The position numbers were made by a program, and so were the translations under genes. Of a stretch of 64,000 nucleotides of DNA, positions 54,359-63,693 are shown piece by piece (the first letter of the stretch is position 1; each line of letters begins with the position of its first letter). Origin of the DNA: UBA2336 sp031395485 (GTDB taxonomy: Bacteria > Bacteroidota > Bacteroidia > Cytophagales > Cyclobacteriaceae); contig JANNUS010000009.1 in the NCBI GenBank assembly GCA_031395485.1, positions 248,001 through 312,000 of the forward strand, given 5' to 3'. The notes below the pieces were generated by a model, which was not told where the DNA came from, made no database searches, and saw only the letters and a list, made by a program, of their open reading frames with translations.

Positions 54359-55632
54359 GCTACACGGAGTTTAGATGCTACCTTTTTGATGCTCTTAAAG
54401 GCCTTGCCTATTTCCTCCACTTTATCAGTGTCTGCAATAGCGATGTAGGGTTTTAATGTCCGCATGGTATTGCCTATCTGTGCGCTCAACACTTCTGGCC
54501 TTACACCGTTTTTCAAACTTAGTGTAACGTTTGTTTTCTTAGCCGAATGAAATGAAAGAACTTCCCATTTTTCTACCGTCTTATCTATGGTTTTATTACC
54601 GTAATACTCAGTAACCTTAATTCTCTCATTAATGCCTGCTAACTTTGCTATTCTCTTAATTCCTTTATTACTGCCCTGATTAGTGCGGAGTCCCTTAAAT
54701 GTGTTTTTATATTTTAATAGAATTTCTTTTGCCTCGGGTAGCAGATAGACTTTTAGAGTATGTTCTGTTTTTTGTGTAGTTATATTCAGGAAGTCTCCGC
54801 TAATCATTTCAGGGGTAACTCTTACCACGTCTGAAAATCGTAGTCCTGTATAGGTACTAAAACAAAATAGGTCTCTTGTAATCTCCTCCTCTTTTGGTAA
54901 TGATACTGTAAGGAATTGATAAAACTCTGTTTCTGTTAATGCTATTATCTTAGTGGGTGAGGAGGGGATAGGGAATTTTTTATAATGCGGAGGTATGGCA
55001 TAACCCGAACTAACAGCCCAATTCAGAACTACTTTTAAACCGATCATAAGTTTACCCACAGTATTGCGCATGTTATCCTTTTTGCCTACCGTTTTACCCT
55101 TGCGCACCTTACCATTTGTAAACAGGTGGCTACTAAAGGCATCTCCAAATTCCGTGTTTAGGTCAGTTAGTAGAACTGTTTTGCCTTTTGCCTTTTCAAA
55201 GTTTAATAGGTGCATTCTTAGGGCCTTATAGCGTAACATTGTACCGCGCGTACGCAAATTCTTTCTTACCTCCTCAAATCGTTCTACGAGTTTGTATAGT
55301 GTTGTAATGGGTGTATTCTTGGGTTCGTTATTTGCCTCCTCCTCATTACGTTTTAATGCAATCAGTAATCCCTTTTTTAAAGTTTCATTATTAGCTCTTA
55401 CGCCTCGTTTGGTTAGGTCCGCATATACATCACAGAATTTTTCTTTGATCGTATTTAGTACGGTATTTGTAGCAACATTCTTTTTGCAAATCTGTTTATC
55501 GAAATCCCAACCCTTTACTGTTACGTGTTGACCTGTATAATATTTAAATCTACCGTTCGGGTAGGAGGCATAAAGGACTATTGCAGTCTCCTTTTTAGAA
55601 TTACGATCGCGGAGGTAGTAGTTTGTATTCAT
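54355..55632 (-). CDS. int: Tyrosine recombinase (integrase) with altered catalytic residues
   Basis: This 425-residue protein has an N-terminal arm-binding domain (NTNYYLRDRNSKKETAIVLY), a SAM-like core-binding domain (about 100-215) and a catalytic domain. Arg I is in YTGLRFSDVVRVTPE and the beta-hairpin Lys in TTQKTEHTLKVYL. The box II motif is FHSAKKT, so Arg II of HxxR is Lys, and the usual GH is GN in AQIGNTMRTLKPYI; the Tyr nucleophile is present. It reads inward from attR. The frame is intact, with no stop or shift. Confidence 0.88.
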   Translation of the reverse strand: MNTNYYLRDRNSKKETAIVLYASYPNGRFKYYTGQHVTVKGWDFDKQICKKNVATNTVLNTIKEKFCDVYADLTKRGVRANNETLKKGLLIALKRNEEEANNEPKNTPITTLYKLVERFEEVRKNLRTRGTMLRYKALRMHLLNFEKAKGKTVLLTDLNTEFGDAFSSHLFTNGKVRKGKTVGKKDNMRNTVGKLMIGLKVVLNWAVSSGYAIPPHYKKFPIPSSPTKIIALTETEFYQFLTVSLPKEEEITRDLFCFSTYTGLRFSDVVRVTPEMISGDFLNITTQKTEHTLKVYLLPEAKEILLKYKNTFKGLRTNQGSNKGIKRIAKLAGINERIKVTEYYGNKTIDKTVEKWEVLSFHSAKKTNVTLSLKNGVRPEVLSAQIGNTMRTLKPYIAIADTDKVEEIGKAFKSIKKVASKLRVA

Positions 55633-55677
55633 TGTCCGTGGTAGTGGTTGTTAAATATTGTAAAGGTAAATAATGTC

Positions 55678-55722
55678 GAGGACAAATGGGGGGCAAATAG
55701 TCTTTATTTGGGGACATAATCG
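55678..55722 (+). other. Possible integrase arm-type sites, right end
   Basis: GAGGACAAATGGGGGG (55678-55693) and GGGGACATAATCG (55710-55722) lie between the integrase start and attR and resemble the motif at 50594-50609. Confidence 0.45.
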
Positions 55723-55800
55723 TTTACAAGGGTTAACATAAAACCCATTTTTTATTATGTATAATGGCATTTAGGAGCTATCAGAGTGTTTAATTAAGAG

Positions 55801-55815
55801 TCCGCTCGAGACCTC
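55801..55815 (+). other. attR, 15-bp copy of the tRNA-Cys 3' end
   Basis: Exact copy of 50535-50549 and the right boundary of the element. Confidence 0.85.
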
Positions 55816-55823
55816 ACTATCAT

Positions 55824-55855
55824 AGCCGTTCTGATGTAAATCAGGACGGCTTTTT
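55824..55855 (+). terminator. Terminator beyond attR, probably the original tRNA-Cys terminator
   Basis: AGCCGTTCTGAT (55824-55835) pairs with ATCAGGACGGCT (55840-55851), one G-U, followed by five T. It can also end the minus-strand operon from the other side. Confidence 0.8.
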
Positions 55856-55878
55856 AATTTAAGCTGTTCACAGCTAGT

Positions 55879-57648
55879 CTAAATCTTGGGCACAAGCCAC
55901 AAAAATCCCGAAGCGAGTAAGAAGAGAATGTAAAAGATCAAAGGAGAGATTATTTTTTGATGGTACGACAGTTTTGAGCTAGAAAACTCTGTCGGAGTTA
56001 CCGATGTTGTTTCATTCTTTTTCATCTGATTAGCAATGCGAAGTGTTTCCCAGGCCTGCGGATCGGAAACAAAATAGGAGAGTGTTGATGGATTACAGGA
56101 TAACTGATGCCATCCGGGTTTACCCGCCCAGGTTTTTCCAATCCAAATATTGTCAATGCTTACATGTTCGATGAGTGGAATATTTACCTGATCATGGTGA
56201 ACTGTGGGGTGAGCTTCAACAGAAGAAATAATTTCAACATTCAATGGTTCATTCTGATAGTGTGGAAAATCATTTTTTAGTTGAAGCTTAAATTTTTCAT
56301 TTTCTGAACGCGCTATTCTTTCCAGAAGAGGCGACCAAAGGGCGGCATACTCATCTATATTTCCTTCCAGTGATATGCGATACGTTTCCTGAAGAAGTTG
56401 AAAGCCTACTTTCCCCAATCCATTGTATGTATAGGCCGAAAGAATGCTATTCCTATTTCTTGTTACCGGGTACACAGACGGGCTCTCGCTTATTTGAAAC
56501 GGAAGTACAGGGAGTATGTATCGTCTGGTTTTGAAGTTGAGTTGAACAGTATCTTTTAAAGTTTTCTTCATTTCAATGGATAGAAAGCGCTCTCTAACTT
56601 TATCCTTCTCAATTGATTTATGGAGGATTATAATCATTCCCAATCCATTATGAATGGATTCTTCCAGTATAATTTTCTCTATCGAACTTAATGCGTCAAG
56701 TGCTTCATTATCTATAATAACGAGGTCAAATAGCTGAAGTCCAGAAGACGTGATGGGTATAATTCGATTCGATGGCATGTTTACAAATTCAAACCGATAC
56801 TTACTTTTTGATACTTGATATCGTAACGTCATGCGGTGCCCATTCTCTGCCATAAAATTCTTTAATTGACGAACCTCAAAACTTGGAAAATTCTGCAGAA
56901 ATAAAATACTAAGCTTTTGTTCTTCTGTTACTACCAACGGGAGTTTCTCTGTTAGTACCCTTGAACCATTTTTGTATGAAAGATTGCATACAGTTAAACC
57001 CGCTTGCTTTGGTTTAAAATGTAATAGAAATGGGATACTTCCTTTTCCCTTAAAGATCACCGAATCCTCAACCCCACCAGGGCTGTGGAGCGTAAGTGTT
57101 GTTTCTCCATCGATATTCACAGTACCACTTAAGCTGTTCTGTTGATTGCTTTTTATATTCTCTGGTATGTGCAATTGAGTAATCCCAATGGGTGTGGTAG
57201 CCGGAAGAAAATAAAAATTCTTTCTGCCCATTAACTCAAGCGCATAATCGGGTAATCCGTTTCCAAGAATAAATTGAATTCCATTTCTAAGTCTGGTAAG
57301 GTCGTTGTATGTAGTGAGCACTTCAGCTCCTGAATATGATGCTGCCTCTTGTAGGCGAATCAATCTCATGTCTGGCCGCAAACGCAATAGACTATCTGCT
57401 TCTCGTTTACTGTAGTCAGCTGTGAGTAGAATAATACCGTGAGATTTTATTTCTTGTAAATAACTTGGCTTAAGCAGAATTCCAATGATAGAAATCAGAA
57501 CAATGAACTGGGCTAAAATCCGTAAGGCAATAAATTTCTGAGGCTTCTTAATTTCTCTCCAAATAAAAAATGAAAAGAGTGGAATCATGAGTATGGCAAT
57601 TAACCATAGCGGCAACAACGGATCGAAGATTTGTGCGGAATTACTCAT
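55879..57648 (-). CDS. Membrane protein with N- and C-terminal helices, unknown
   Basis: A 589-residue protein: two hydrophobic segments at the N-terminus (LPLWLIAILMIPLFSFFIW and FIALRILAQFIVLISIIGIL) and one at the C-terminus (SPLIFYILFLLASGFLWLVP), with a large soluble part between. The stretch LSILFLQNFPSFEVRQLKNF to FDLVIIDNEALDALSS looks like a glutamine-amidotransferase-like or vWA-like Rossmann domain without a visible catalytic triad. It is the last gene of the MoxR operon and overlaps the previous one by 8 bp. Confidence 0.75.
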   Translation of the reverse strand: MSNSAQIFDPLLPLWLIAILMIPLFSFFIWREIKKPQKFIALRILAQFIVLISIIGILLKPSYLQEIKSHGIILLTADYSKREADSLLRLRPDMRLIRLQEAASYSGAEVLTTYNDLTRLRNGIQFILGNGLPDYALELMGRKNFYFLPATTPIGITQLHIPENIKSNQQNSLSGTVNIDGETTLTLHSPGGVEDSVIFKGKGSIPFLLHFKPKQAGLTVCNLSYKNGSRVLTEKLPLVVTEEQKLSILFLQNFPSFEVRQLKNFMAENGHRMTLRYQVSKSKYRFEFVNMPSNRIIPITSSGLQLFDLVIIDNEALDALSSIEKIILEESIHNGLGMIIILHKSIEKDKVRERFLSIEMKKTLKDTVQLNFKTRRYILPVLPFQISESPSVYPVTRNRNSILSAYTYNGLGKVGFQLLQETYRISLEGNIDEYAALWSPLLERIARSENEKFKLQLKNDFPHYQNEPLNVEIISSVEAHPTVHHDQVNIPLIEHVSIDNIWIGKTWAGKPGWHQLSCNPSTLSYFVSDPQAWETLRIANQMKKNETTSVTPTEFSSSKLSYHQKIISPLIFYILFLLASGFLWLVPKI

Positions 57649-59926
57649 GCTTTAGTTCTTCGAGTTGTTGCATGAATTTCAGGTCGAGTTCGTGGACTGT
57701 TCCGGATTGCTTTTTAAAGGATGTTGGTTGTGGTGGCAAGATGTTCCAAAGTTCTTTCTGAAGGGCAAGTAATGTATTTCTCAAATTATTCTTTATCAAG
57801 TCTTCATCTACAAGGTTCCTGATCAGGGATAAACCTTTTAAGGATGTCCCAGTTTTCTCTATTGCAATTGTAGCAAGCTCTTCACCTGCATGTTGAAGCG
57901 TTTTCTTGAACGTGTTAGTGAGTTTTGGTTCCTTTTGTAATGTCAACTCTTCGAGTAAGGAGACAACCTCTAGAATGGCAGGTAAACTTTCTGTAGCATC
58001 CAGTAAATACCGATTAGTCGATGTTTTTACTTCTGTTAAATCAGCAGTCAATCGTTTTTCTTCCTTCAGGGGTGGTGGGTCGAACCCCATACGATGAACA
58101 TAAATACGTGAATCATTGCTGATCTCTTTCAATAGATTTAATGCTTTGTATTGGTACGGCAACGATTTATCAGGCTCATTCAACCGTAAGTAGAGTTCAG
58201 CATCCCACATCACACTTAGTGCAGCTTTTAGCTTTGATTTAATTGACTGAATGAAGAAGGTAGCTTCTTCTGTATTGTCATGTTCATGTGTAAATGCCTT
58301 TAGAGGGTCTTCCTCGCCATCCTCATCCGTATTTCCTTCCTCGTGCTTATGCGAGTCAACTTTCTTATCGGCTACCAGGTTATGTTCATTTTTAGTATCA
58401 TGCTGATGGCCAAAAGCTTTGGTAGGATCCTTTTCCTCACCCTCTTCCTCTTCTGCGCGTTCTTTCTCCGGTTCGGCACCGTGTGGAATTCCAGAGTCTG
58501 CTTCTTCACCTAAAAACTGACCGTAGCGGAGGCGAAGTACTTTCTGATCATATCCCAATTCGTTACTGGTGGAATTGAATTGTTGCTTCGTGATCTGTTT
58601 TTTCTGTTTTAAGAGTTTTTCTGAATCAATAATAATTTGTCGCTGGCTGCGGAAATATTCGGGCATCAGATCAACACCTAATCCTTCATCTGATACCAAT
58701 GCGTATGAGGCCGTATCTTTCAATGCGATGAAAAATGTTTCGGTACGATTGCGGTTAGCAGCAGGAATTTTGTTGTCGGTGGCTTCTACATAAAAGTAAA
58801 GTTCATCCCCAGGTTCCAAACCTAGCTTTTTGAGGTGTAGAGAGGTTTCTGCAGTAATTTGTTTTCCTGAAAAACGTTGAGGATTGCTGAATCGAATTTT
58901 CTCTTCGCGAAATTTTATCCCCTCACCACTTCCTTTGCTAACGGTGGCAATGATCTGAGCGTCACGAAGTCCATAATCATCACTGAGGGTTGATTTTACA
59001 TCGATGATTAGCTTGTCGGTGTGGCTGAGTTCTGTGAATTGTTGCAGATTGTTAACTACAATTTTTGGAGCTTGATCTTTGATAACATCAATTTTGTAAT
59101 AATCGGATCGATAGATTTTTGCCTGATCTGTCCATTGTATCTGGTAGAAACCTGAGGTCGTTAAAGTTTGGTTAATTTCAAAAGAGAGGTCACTTCTCTT
59201 TTTCATCCGAACTGAATCACGGCCCGAGAAAATAATCTTACTGTCAGAAGGTTGATCTGAAAACGTGGCCACCCACTTCACATTGCTGCCTTCCGGTAAA
59301 TTCACAGCAAAGGTCTTTGGGTTGAAGGCTGCTAATCCGGTATAGGGTGGAGGCGTTACAGTTAGTGTGAGTGATTTAATGAAGACTGCTTTTGGATCAG
59401 AATTCACCGGTTTGATTTGCTGCAGTACTGGCTCAGCTTTTTTTCCTTGTTCTTTCTTATCGGTAATTGCAAAGCCTGATACGGCAACATAGACAATCGT
59501 ACAGCTTATAAAGACTCCAATAGCCTGACCGATGTGGTTCGGGAGTTTGATGGCAGGATAGAGTAATTCAAATTGTTGAAGTACTTTTTCCTTTTGGAGG
59601 CATTGGAGGCGGGTTAGCTCATCATTGTTTCTCAAAAGCAAATCGGCACTTTCCTGAAGATCGGGGTAACGTGAATTCACAAATTGAACAACGTTAACGT
59701 TATTGAAGCGGTGAAGATTTAGTTGAATAACCCTAAAGGAGAATAGAAGTAATCCTGAGAATGCAGCGATCGCCACTTTTGTCAATAGAGAAACAATCAA
59801 AAAGCCAGATACCGAAAATGTGAGCATGGCCATGGCAATGGAAATCAACACGGTTTCAGTTGCCCGCAATACTATGTAACGGTTCTTTAGTGAATGAATA
59901 TAATATCGTGCCTGCTCCGTGCTCAT
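57641..59926 (-). CDS. DUF4175-like membrane protein with duplicated His/Asp-rich motif
   Basis: A 761-residue protein with three or four N-terminal hydrophobic segments (about 22-70, 135-155) and long, charged helical parts with beta regions (VTPPPYTGLAAFNPKTFAV) between. In residues about 480-560 an acidic linker holds two copies of the motif DP.KAF.H.HD (DPTKAFGHQHD and DPLKAFTHEHD). The architecture resembles the DUF4175 proteins of MoxR operons. Start and stop overlap the neighbours by 4 and 8 bp. Function unknown; the motif may bind metal. Confidence 0.7.
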   Translation of the reverse strand: MSTEQARYYIHSLKNRYIVLRATETVLISIAMAMLTFSVSGFLIVSLLTKVAIAAFSGLLLFSFRVIQLNLHRFNNVNVVQFVNSRYPDLQESADLLLRNNDELTRLQCLQKEKVLQQFELLYPAIKLPNHIGQAIGVFISCTIVYVAVSGFAITDKKEQGKKAEPVLQQIKPVNSDPKAVFIKSLTLTVTPPPYTGLAAFNPKTFAVNLPEGSNVKWVATFSDQPSDSKIIFSGRDSVRMKKRSDLSFEINQTLTTSGFYQIQWTDQAKIYRSDYYKIDVIKDQAPKIVVNNLQQFTELSHTDKLIIDVKSTLSDDYGLRDAQIIATVSKGSGEGIKFREEKIRFSNPQRFSGKQITAETSLHLKKLGLEPGDELYFYVEATDNKIPAANRNRTETFFIALKDTASYALVSDEGLGVDLMPEYFRSQRQIIIDSEKLLKQKKQITKQQFNSTSNELGYDQKVLRLRYGQFLGEEADSGIPHGAEPEKERAEEEEGEEKDPTKAFGHQHDTKNEHNLVADKKVDSHKHEEGNTDEDGEEDPLKAFTHEHDNTEEATFFIQSIKSKLKAALSVMWDAELYLRLNEPDKSLPYQYKALNLLKEISNDSRIYVHRMGFDPPPLKEEKRLTADLTEVKTSTNRYLLDATESLPAILEVVSLLEELTLQKEPKLTNTFKKTLQHAGEELATIAIEKTGTSLKGLSLIRNLVDEDLIKNNLRNTLLALQKELWNILPPQPTSFKKQSGTVHELDLKFMQQLEELKHE

Positions 59927-61152
59927 TGATTTCGATTGTAAGCAAGGATACGTTCAATCAGTAATGTGATGAGGAGTAATGCCAATAAATACGATTCAAC
60001 GGATTGTGTTGTGAGAGAAGCCAGATTCCTTTCTTTCAAATCAGTATCATCCCATGCACTTGAATCCGGAAGCATCCTACTATCCTTTTGTGCAGCAACT
60101 TTCCAACGTTTTTCGGACGGAATTAAAAGAGTGGCCAATTGAATCGGGAGGTTCATATTCAGGGCAATCTCTTCGTTTAATTGTTTCGTTATAATCCATC
60201 GATTTGCTTTCTCCTGAATAATGATATCCTTACTTAATTGGGGATTTGAATAGAGCGCTTTCGTTAAAATGGAATTTGGAATAGGCTTATCATCAAGCGA
60301 GATATACCATTCATCAAAGCCTATTGATTTACTTTGGTAAGAAGTTGCGTTGGTAATTATTATTTCAACAGGAAATGATTCTTCAATTGTTTTCAATGAA
60401 GCTAGTATTATTTTCTTATCATATTGATGAAGATTATCTGCTACAATCGTTACCTGAATTGTATCTATCGATTTAAGCGCTTCAGATTGCTTCCAATCGG
60501 AATATGAAAGTGTTTCTGTTGTAAAATGTGTTTTTTCTGCGCTCGTATGCCCTGTTCGAACCACTATGCTGTCGTTCACCGTTTGCGCGTTTAATGTATA
60601 ATCCAATGGTTCTAATGGAACACTAATCCATCGAATGTTGGGTGGGAGCGGAGTTCGTATTCCGCTAAAGCCTTCTATCCGATTTTTAGAGAGGATGATT
60701 GCATCTGAAATGTTTAGCGAATTAAGTTCCTCTATAAGCTTCCAATAGCGGACGGGAGAAATTAATAAGCTATCATCCAGTACAGGAAACTCATCTGCAA
60801 GCCAATGTGCTTCATAGCCTTGTTGTTTAAAAGTATCAAGTTGACTCGTCACAGCCGGATTGTTTTCCAAGCCGCTTTCGATCAAGACCCATTTTAACGC
60901 TCCTTTTTCGAAACGGGTGAATCTCAGTCCACTGATTAGAAGTACAAAAAGAATAATCAACAAGCTTCGTAACATGAGTAAAATAATTTCATTCAGACGA
61001 ATGCCCTTAAATTGCTGGGTATTTGTTTCATGAAGATGTCGTAGACTCCCGATCCGAATTACTTTCCCTTCTTTGCGGCTTAGTAGATGAATTCCAATGG
61101 GTATAGATAATCCAGTCAAGGTCCACAACCATATCGGATTGGTAAATTGCAT
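59923..61152 (-). CDS. BatA-like N-terminal membrane protein
   Basis: A 409-residue protein starting MQFTNPIWLWTLTGLSIPI, then LLSRKEGKVIRIGSLRHL and a second helix (LLMLRSLLIILFVLLISGL), the N-terminal double-helix module of BatA/DUF4381-type Bacteroidota proteins. The rest is a soluble domain and a final helix (YLLALLLITLLIERILAY). A von Willebrand MIDAS motif is not seen. It starts by 1-bp overlap (TAATG) with the DUF58 stop. Confidence 0.8.
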   Translation of the reverse strand: MQFTNPIWLWTLTGLSIPIGIHLLSRKEGKVIRIGSLRHLHETNTQQFKGIRLNEIILLMLRSLLIILFVLLISGLRFTRFEKGALKWVLIESGLENNPAVTSQLDTFKQQGYEAHWLADEFPVLDDSLLISPVRYWKLIEELNSLNISDAIILSKNRIEGFSGIRTPLPPNIRWISVPLEPLDYTLNAQTVNDSIVVRTGHTSAEKTHFTTETLSYSDWKQSEALKSIDTIQVTIVADNLHQYDKKIILASLKTIEESFPVEIIITNATSYQSKSIGFDEWYISLDDKPIPNSILTKALYSNPQLSKDIIIQEKANRWIITKQLNEEIALNMNLPIQLATLLIPSEKRWKVAAQKDSRMLPDSSAWDDTDLKERNLASLTTQSVESYLLALLLITLLIERILAYNRNQ

Positions 61153-62048
61153 TATCGTAATAGCCTTTTACGAACAGTCAGGAAATTCCAGAGAACTGTT
61201 TCAACGGGTTCATCCGTGTATACCAGATAATAACTGATCTGTTTCTCGAGCATCCAGGCACGAGAATTCTGCAGCCACTGATGAATACGTTTTGCATACT
61301 CTTTTTTCTGCGTAATCGTATCCACTTTTGTTTGTGTGCCACTCTCCAGGTCTTCAAATGTGAACGATCCGTCAAAGTCAAGATCAGCCTCATGACGGCC
61401 GATTATTTGAAAGACCACTACTTCGTTTCGGGGAGTTTTTAACCTGGTAATAAAATGCTGCAAATCTTGGGAGTCATCGTATAAATCAGTGATGAACACG
61501 ATTAATTCTTTTCCACGGTGATCAAAGAGCTGTTCTAACCCGGTGCCCTTCTTCCAGGTACCTTCACTTTTTAGTAATACTAATTCATTCAGGAATCGAA
61601 TAAATTGCTGTTGTTCAAAACGAGGTTGTACGGTCTTAATGATTTTTTCATTGATTGTGAATAATCCAAATGTGTCGCTTTGCTTGCGCGCCAGATAAGC
61701 GAGTGCAGCGGTCATAATTTTGGCATATTGAAGCTTGCTCATTCCTTCTTCTGCATAGGACATAGATTGACTCGCATCGAGCATGAACTTCACCGTGATA
61801 TTGGTTTCGATCTCAGCTTGTTTGATGTAATAGCGTTCGGATCGGGCAAACATTTTCCAGTCTAGCTGGCGAAGGTCATCTCCTGGCTGATAGCTCCGGT
61901 ATTGACTAAACTCCTGGCCCGATCCTATCGATTGGCTTTTATTACTGCCACTCATGAATCCTTCAACAATAATACGCGCAACCAGTTCCAACCCATCAAC
62001 GGTGTTGAGAATTTCAGGTTTTAGTAATTCCCGAATGCGCGCGTCCAC
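61152..62048 (-). CDS. DUF58 protein (vWA-like), MoxR partner
   Basis: A 298-residue protein starting from a GTG at 62048 (the only plausible start, 2 bp after the MoxR stop). The marks YRSYQPGDDLRQLDWKMFAR, the early GSGQEFSQYR and the MIDAS-like FMLDASQSMSY with ELIVFITDLYDD match DUF58. Such proteins are thought to be substrates or partners of MoxR AAA+ ATPases in metal insertion or envelope folding. Confidence 0.9.
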   Translation of the reverse strand: MDARIRELLKPEILNTVDGLELVARIIVEGFMSGSNKSQSIGSGQEFSQYRSYQPGDDLRQLDWKMFARSERYYIKQAEIETNITVKFMLDASQSMSYAEEGMSKLQYAKIMTAALAYLARKQSDTFGLFTINEKIIKTVQPRFEQQQFIRFLNELVLLKSEGTWKKGTGLEQLFDHRGKELIVFITDLYDDSQDLQHFITRLKTPRNEVVVFQIIGRHEADLDFDGSFTFEDLESGTQTKVDTITQKKEYAKRIHQWLQNSRAWMLEKQISYYLVYTDEPVETVLWNFLTVRKRLLR

Positions 62049-62050
62049 GG

Positions 62051-63058
62051 TTATAAAGTTTTATGCAGTCCAATATTTTCCAACAGGTGCTTCGTTACGT
62101 CATCGGGTGTAACATTTTCCGCTTCTGCCTTGAAGTTCATGAGGATGCGATGACGAAGAACAGGGTAGGCCATATGCCGTATGTCCTCTTGCGTTACAGC
62201 AAAGTTTCCATTCAGGAGCGCACGTGCTTTAGCAGTTAAGATCATGGCTTGGCCAGCACGTGGGCCTGCACCCCAGCGGACCCAGTCTTTAACAAACTTA
62301 TTTTCTGTTTCGGTAGGGCGTGTTGCACGAACGATACGATTGACTAATTCAATCAGGTCGGAATTAATGTGGACTTCGCGTACTAACTTCTGGGCTTCCA
62401 AAATTCTATTGCCGTCAATTATTTTACTAACGAATGAATTTTTACTTCCGGTAGTGTTTTCTAAAATAGCTCGTTCATCTTCGGCTGTGGGGTAACTAAC
62501 TTTAACATACAGTAAAAATCGATCGAGTTGAGCCTCGGGTAGCGGAAATGTTCCAGACTGCTCAATTGGGTTTTGTGTTGCAAGTATAAAAAATGGTCGC
62601 TCCAATGGATAGGTTGTTCCTGCATAGGTTACTTCAAACTCCTGCATGGCTTCTAGCAACGCTGATTGAGTTTTAGGCGAAGTCCGGTTGATCTCATCTG
62701 CTAAAATTATATTCGCGAATACAGGGCCTTTATTGAATTTGAAAATACGTTTACCCGTTGTATGATCTTCTTCCAGAATTTCCGTTCCGATTATATCGGA
62801 AGGCATTAAATCGGGGGTGAATTGAATACGCCTGAAGCGTAAGTCGATGGCTTCCGAAAGCGTACGAATCATCAACGTTTTCGCAAGTCCCGGCACACCT
62901 TCAAGCAAGGCATGACCGCCAGCCAGAAAAGTGATTAGTAGTTGATTAATAGTTTCTTCTTGCCCTATAATTACTTTCTTTATTTCATTTCGTAGCCCAT
63001 TTAGCATGCCAATGATTTCACGTACTGATTTTTCTGTCGCTTTCAATTCCTGATCCAT
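62051..63058 (-). CDS. MoxR-family AAA+ ATPase
   Basis: A 335-residue ATPase with Walker A LLEGVPGLAKT, Walker B ILADEINRTSPKTQSALLEAM, sensor 1 FILATQNPIEQSGTFPLPEAQ and sensor 2 WVRWGAGPRAGQAMILTAKA. The Walker A is a MoxR-type GxPGxAKT. It sits between DUF4159 (11 bp upstream) and DUF58 (2 bp downstream), the standard operon in Bacteroidota. MoxR proteins act as chaperones with vWA proteins. Confidence 0.93.
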   Translation of the reverse strand: MDQELKATEKSVREIIGMLNGLRNEIKKVIIGQEETINQLLITFLAGGHALLEGVPGLAKTLMIRTLSEAIDLRFRRIQFTPDLMPSDIIGTEILEEDHTTGKRIFKFNKGPVFANIILADEINRTSPKTQSALLEAMQEFEVTYAGTTYPLERPFFILATQNPIEQSGTFPLPEAQLDRFLLYVKVSYPTAEDERAILENTTGSKNSFVSKIIDGNRILEAQKLVREVHINSDLIELVNRIVRATRPTETENKFVKDWVRWGAGPRAGQAMILTAKARALLNGNFAVTQEDIRHMAYPVLRHRILMNFKAEAENVTPDDVTKHLLENIGLHKTL

Positions 63059-63069
63059 AATTTATTTCA

Positions 63070-63693
63070 TTAAGCTGTTAGGGCGTACATCACTATGTTG
63101 ATACTAAATTTTGTGTTATCAATTCTATAAAACCGTTTATTTCTGAAATCGTAATCCCATTCACACCCGTAATCCTTGTTACTATATAGCACCCCAATTT
63201 TATTTTTAAATTCAATAGCTTTCAGATAATCGTGTACGATGTCGTCTCCCCAACCGTTTAATTCCTGAGATGTAGTAGGGGGCCCATCAAACTCAAAAAA
63301 CGTGGAGTATATAGAATGATTGCGGGGGATTTTTTTCAGAGAAGATGTTCCAAAGATTCTTTCCATTTGCGACTCAAAAGATTTTGCAAACAACCCATCG
63401 ATATCATGATTGCAATCGTCAACAAAAATAAACCCCCCGTTGCGTACGTATTTTTCAAAATTCTCGCGCTCTTTGGCGGTGAACTCTACTAATTTATGAC
63501 CACTTAGATAACAGAAGGGGCACCTGAAAATCTCATCACTGCTAAGGGATACTATGTTCTCTTTCGTATCGATTTGTAAAGTTGTGTATTCTATTAGTGA
63601 GTTGAGTACATTGGATGGCATTCTTTGGTCAACATCCCAATCGCCTGATTCATAGTGCAATCGTGTAAAGAAGAATTTGTTGGAAATCAGCAT
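63070..63693 (-). CDS. DUF4159 protein, first gene of the MoxR operon
   Basis: A 207-residue protein with no signal peptide. FFFTRLHYESGDWDVDQRMPSNVLNSLIEYT and CPFCYLSGHKLVEFTAKERENFEKYVRNGGFIFVDDCN match DUF4159, related to glutamine amidotransferase-like folds, where GGFIFVDDC is the core strand. The pattern ends with YGCEWDYDFRNKRFYRIDNTKFSINIVMYAL. It is 11 bp before the MoxR gene and probably starts the six-gene operon. Confidence 0.85.
   Translation of the reverse strand: MLISNKFFFTRLHYESGDWDVDQRMPSNVLNSLIEYTTLQIDTKENIVSLSSDEIFRCPFCYLSGHKLVEFTAKERENFEKYVRNGGFIFVDDCNHDIDGLFAKSFESQMERIFGTSSLKKIPRNHSIYSTFFEFDGPPTTSQELNGWGDDIVHDYLKAIEFKNKIGVLYSNKDYGCEWDYDFRNKRFYRIDNTKFSINIVMYALTA

Larger units (their letters stand above)
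50535..55815. mobile_element. 5.3-kb integrative element in tRNA-Cys
   Basis: The last 15 bp of the tRNA region (TCCGCTCGAGACCTC, 50535-50549) recur exactly at 55801-55815, and a tyrosine recombinase gene lies at the far end, reading inward. The interval encodes an excisionase-like HTH protein, several small unknown proteins and a lipoprotein. No relaxase, replication protein, capsid or terminase large subunit is visible, so it resembles a phage satellite or a minimal genomic islet. The copy next to the tRNA keeps the tRNA whole. The original tRNA-Cys terminator now lies beyond the far repeat (55824). Confidence 0.85.
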
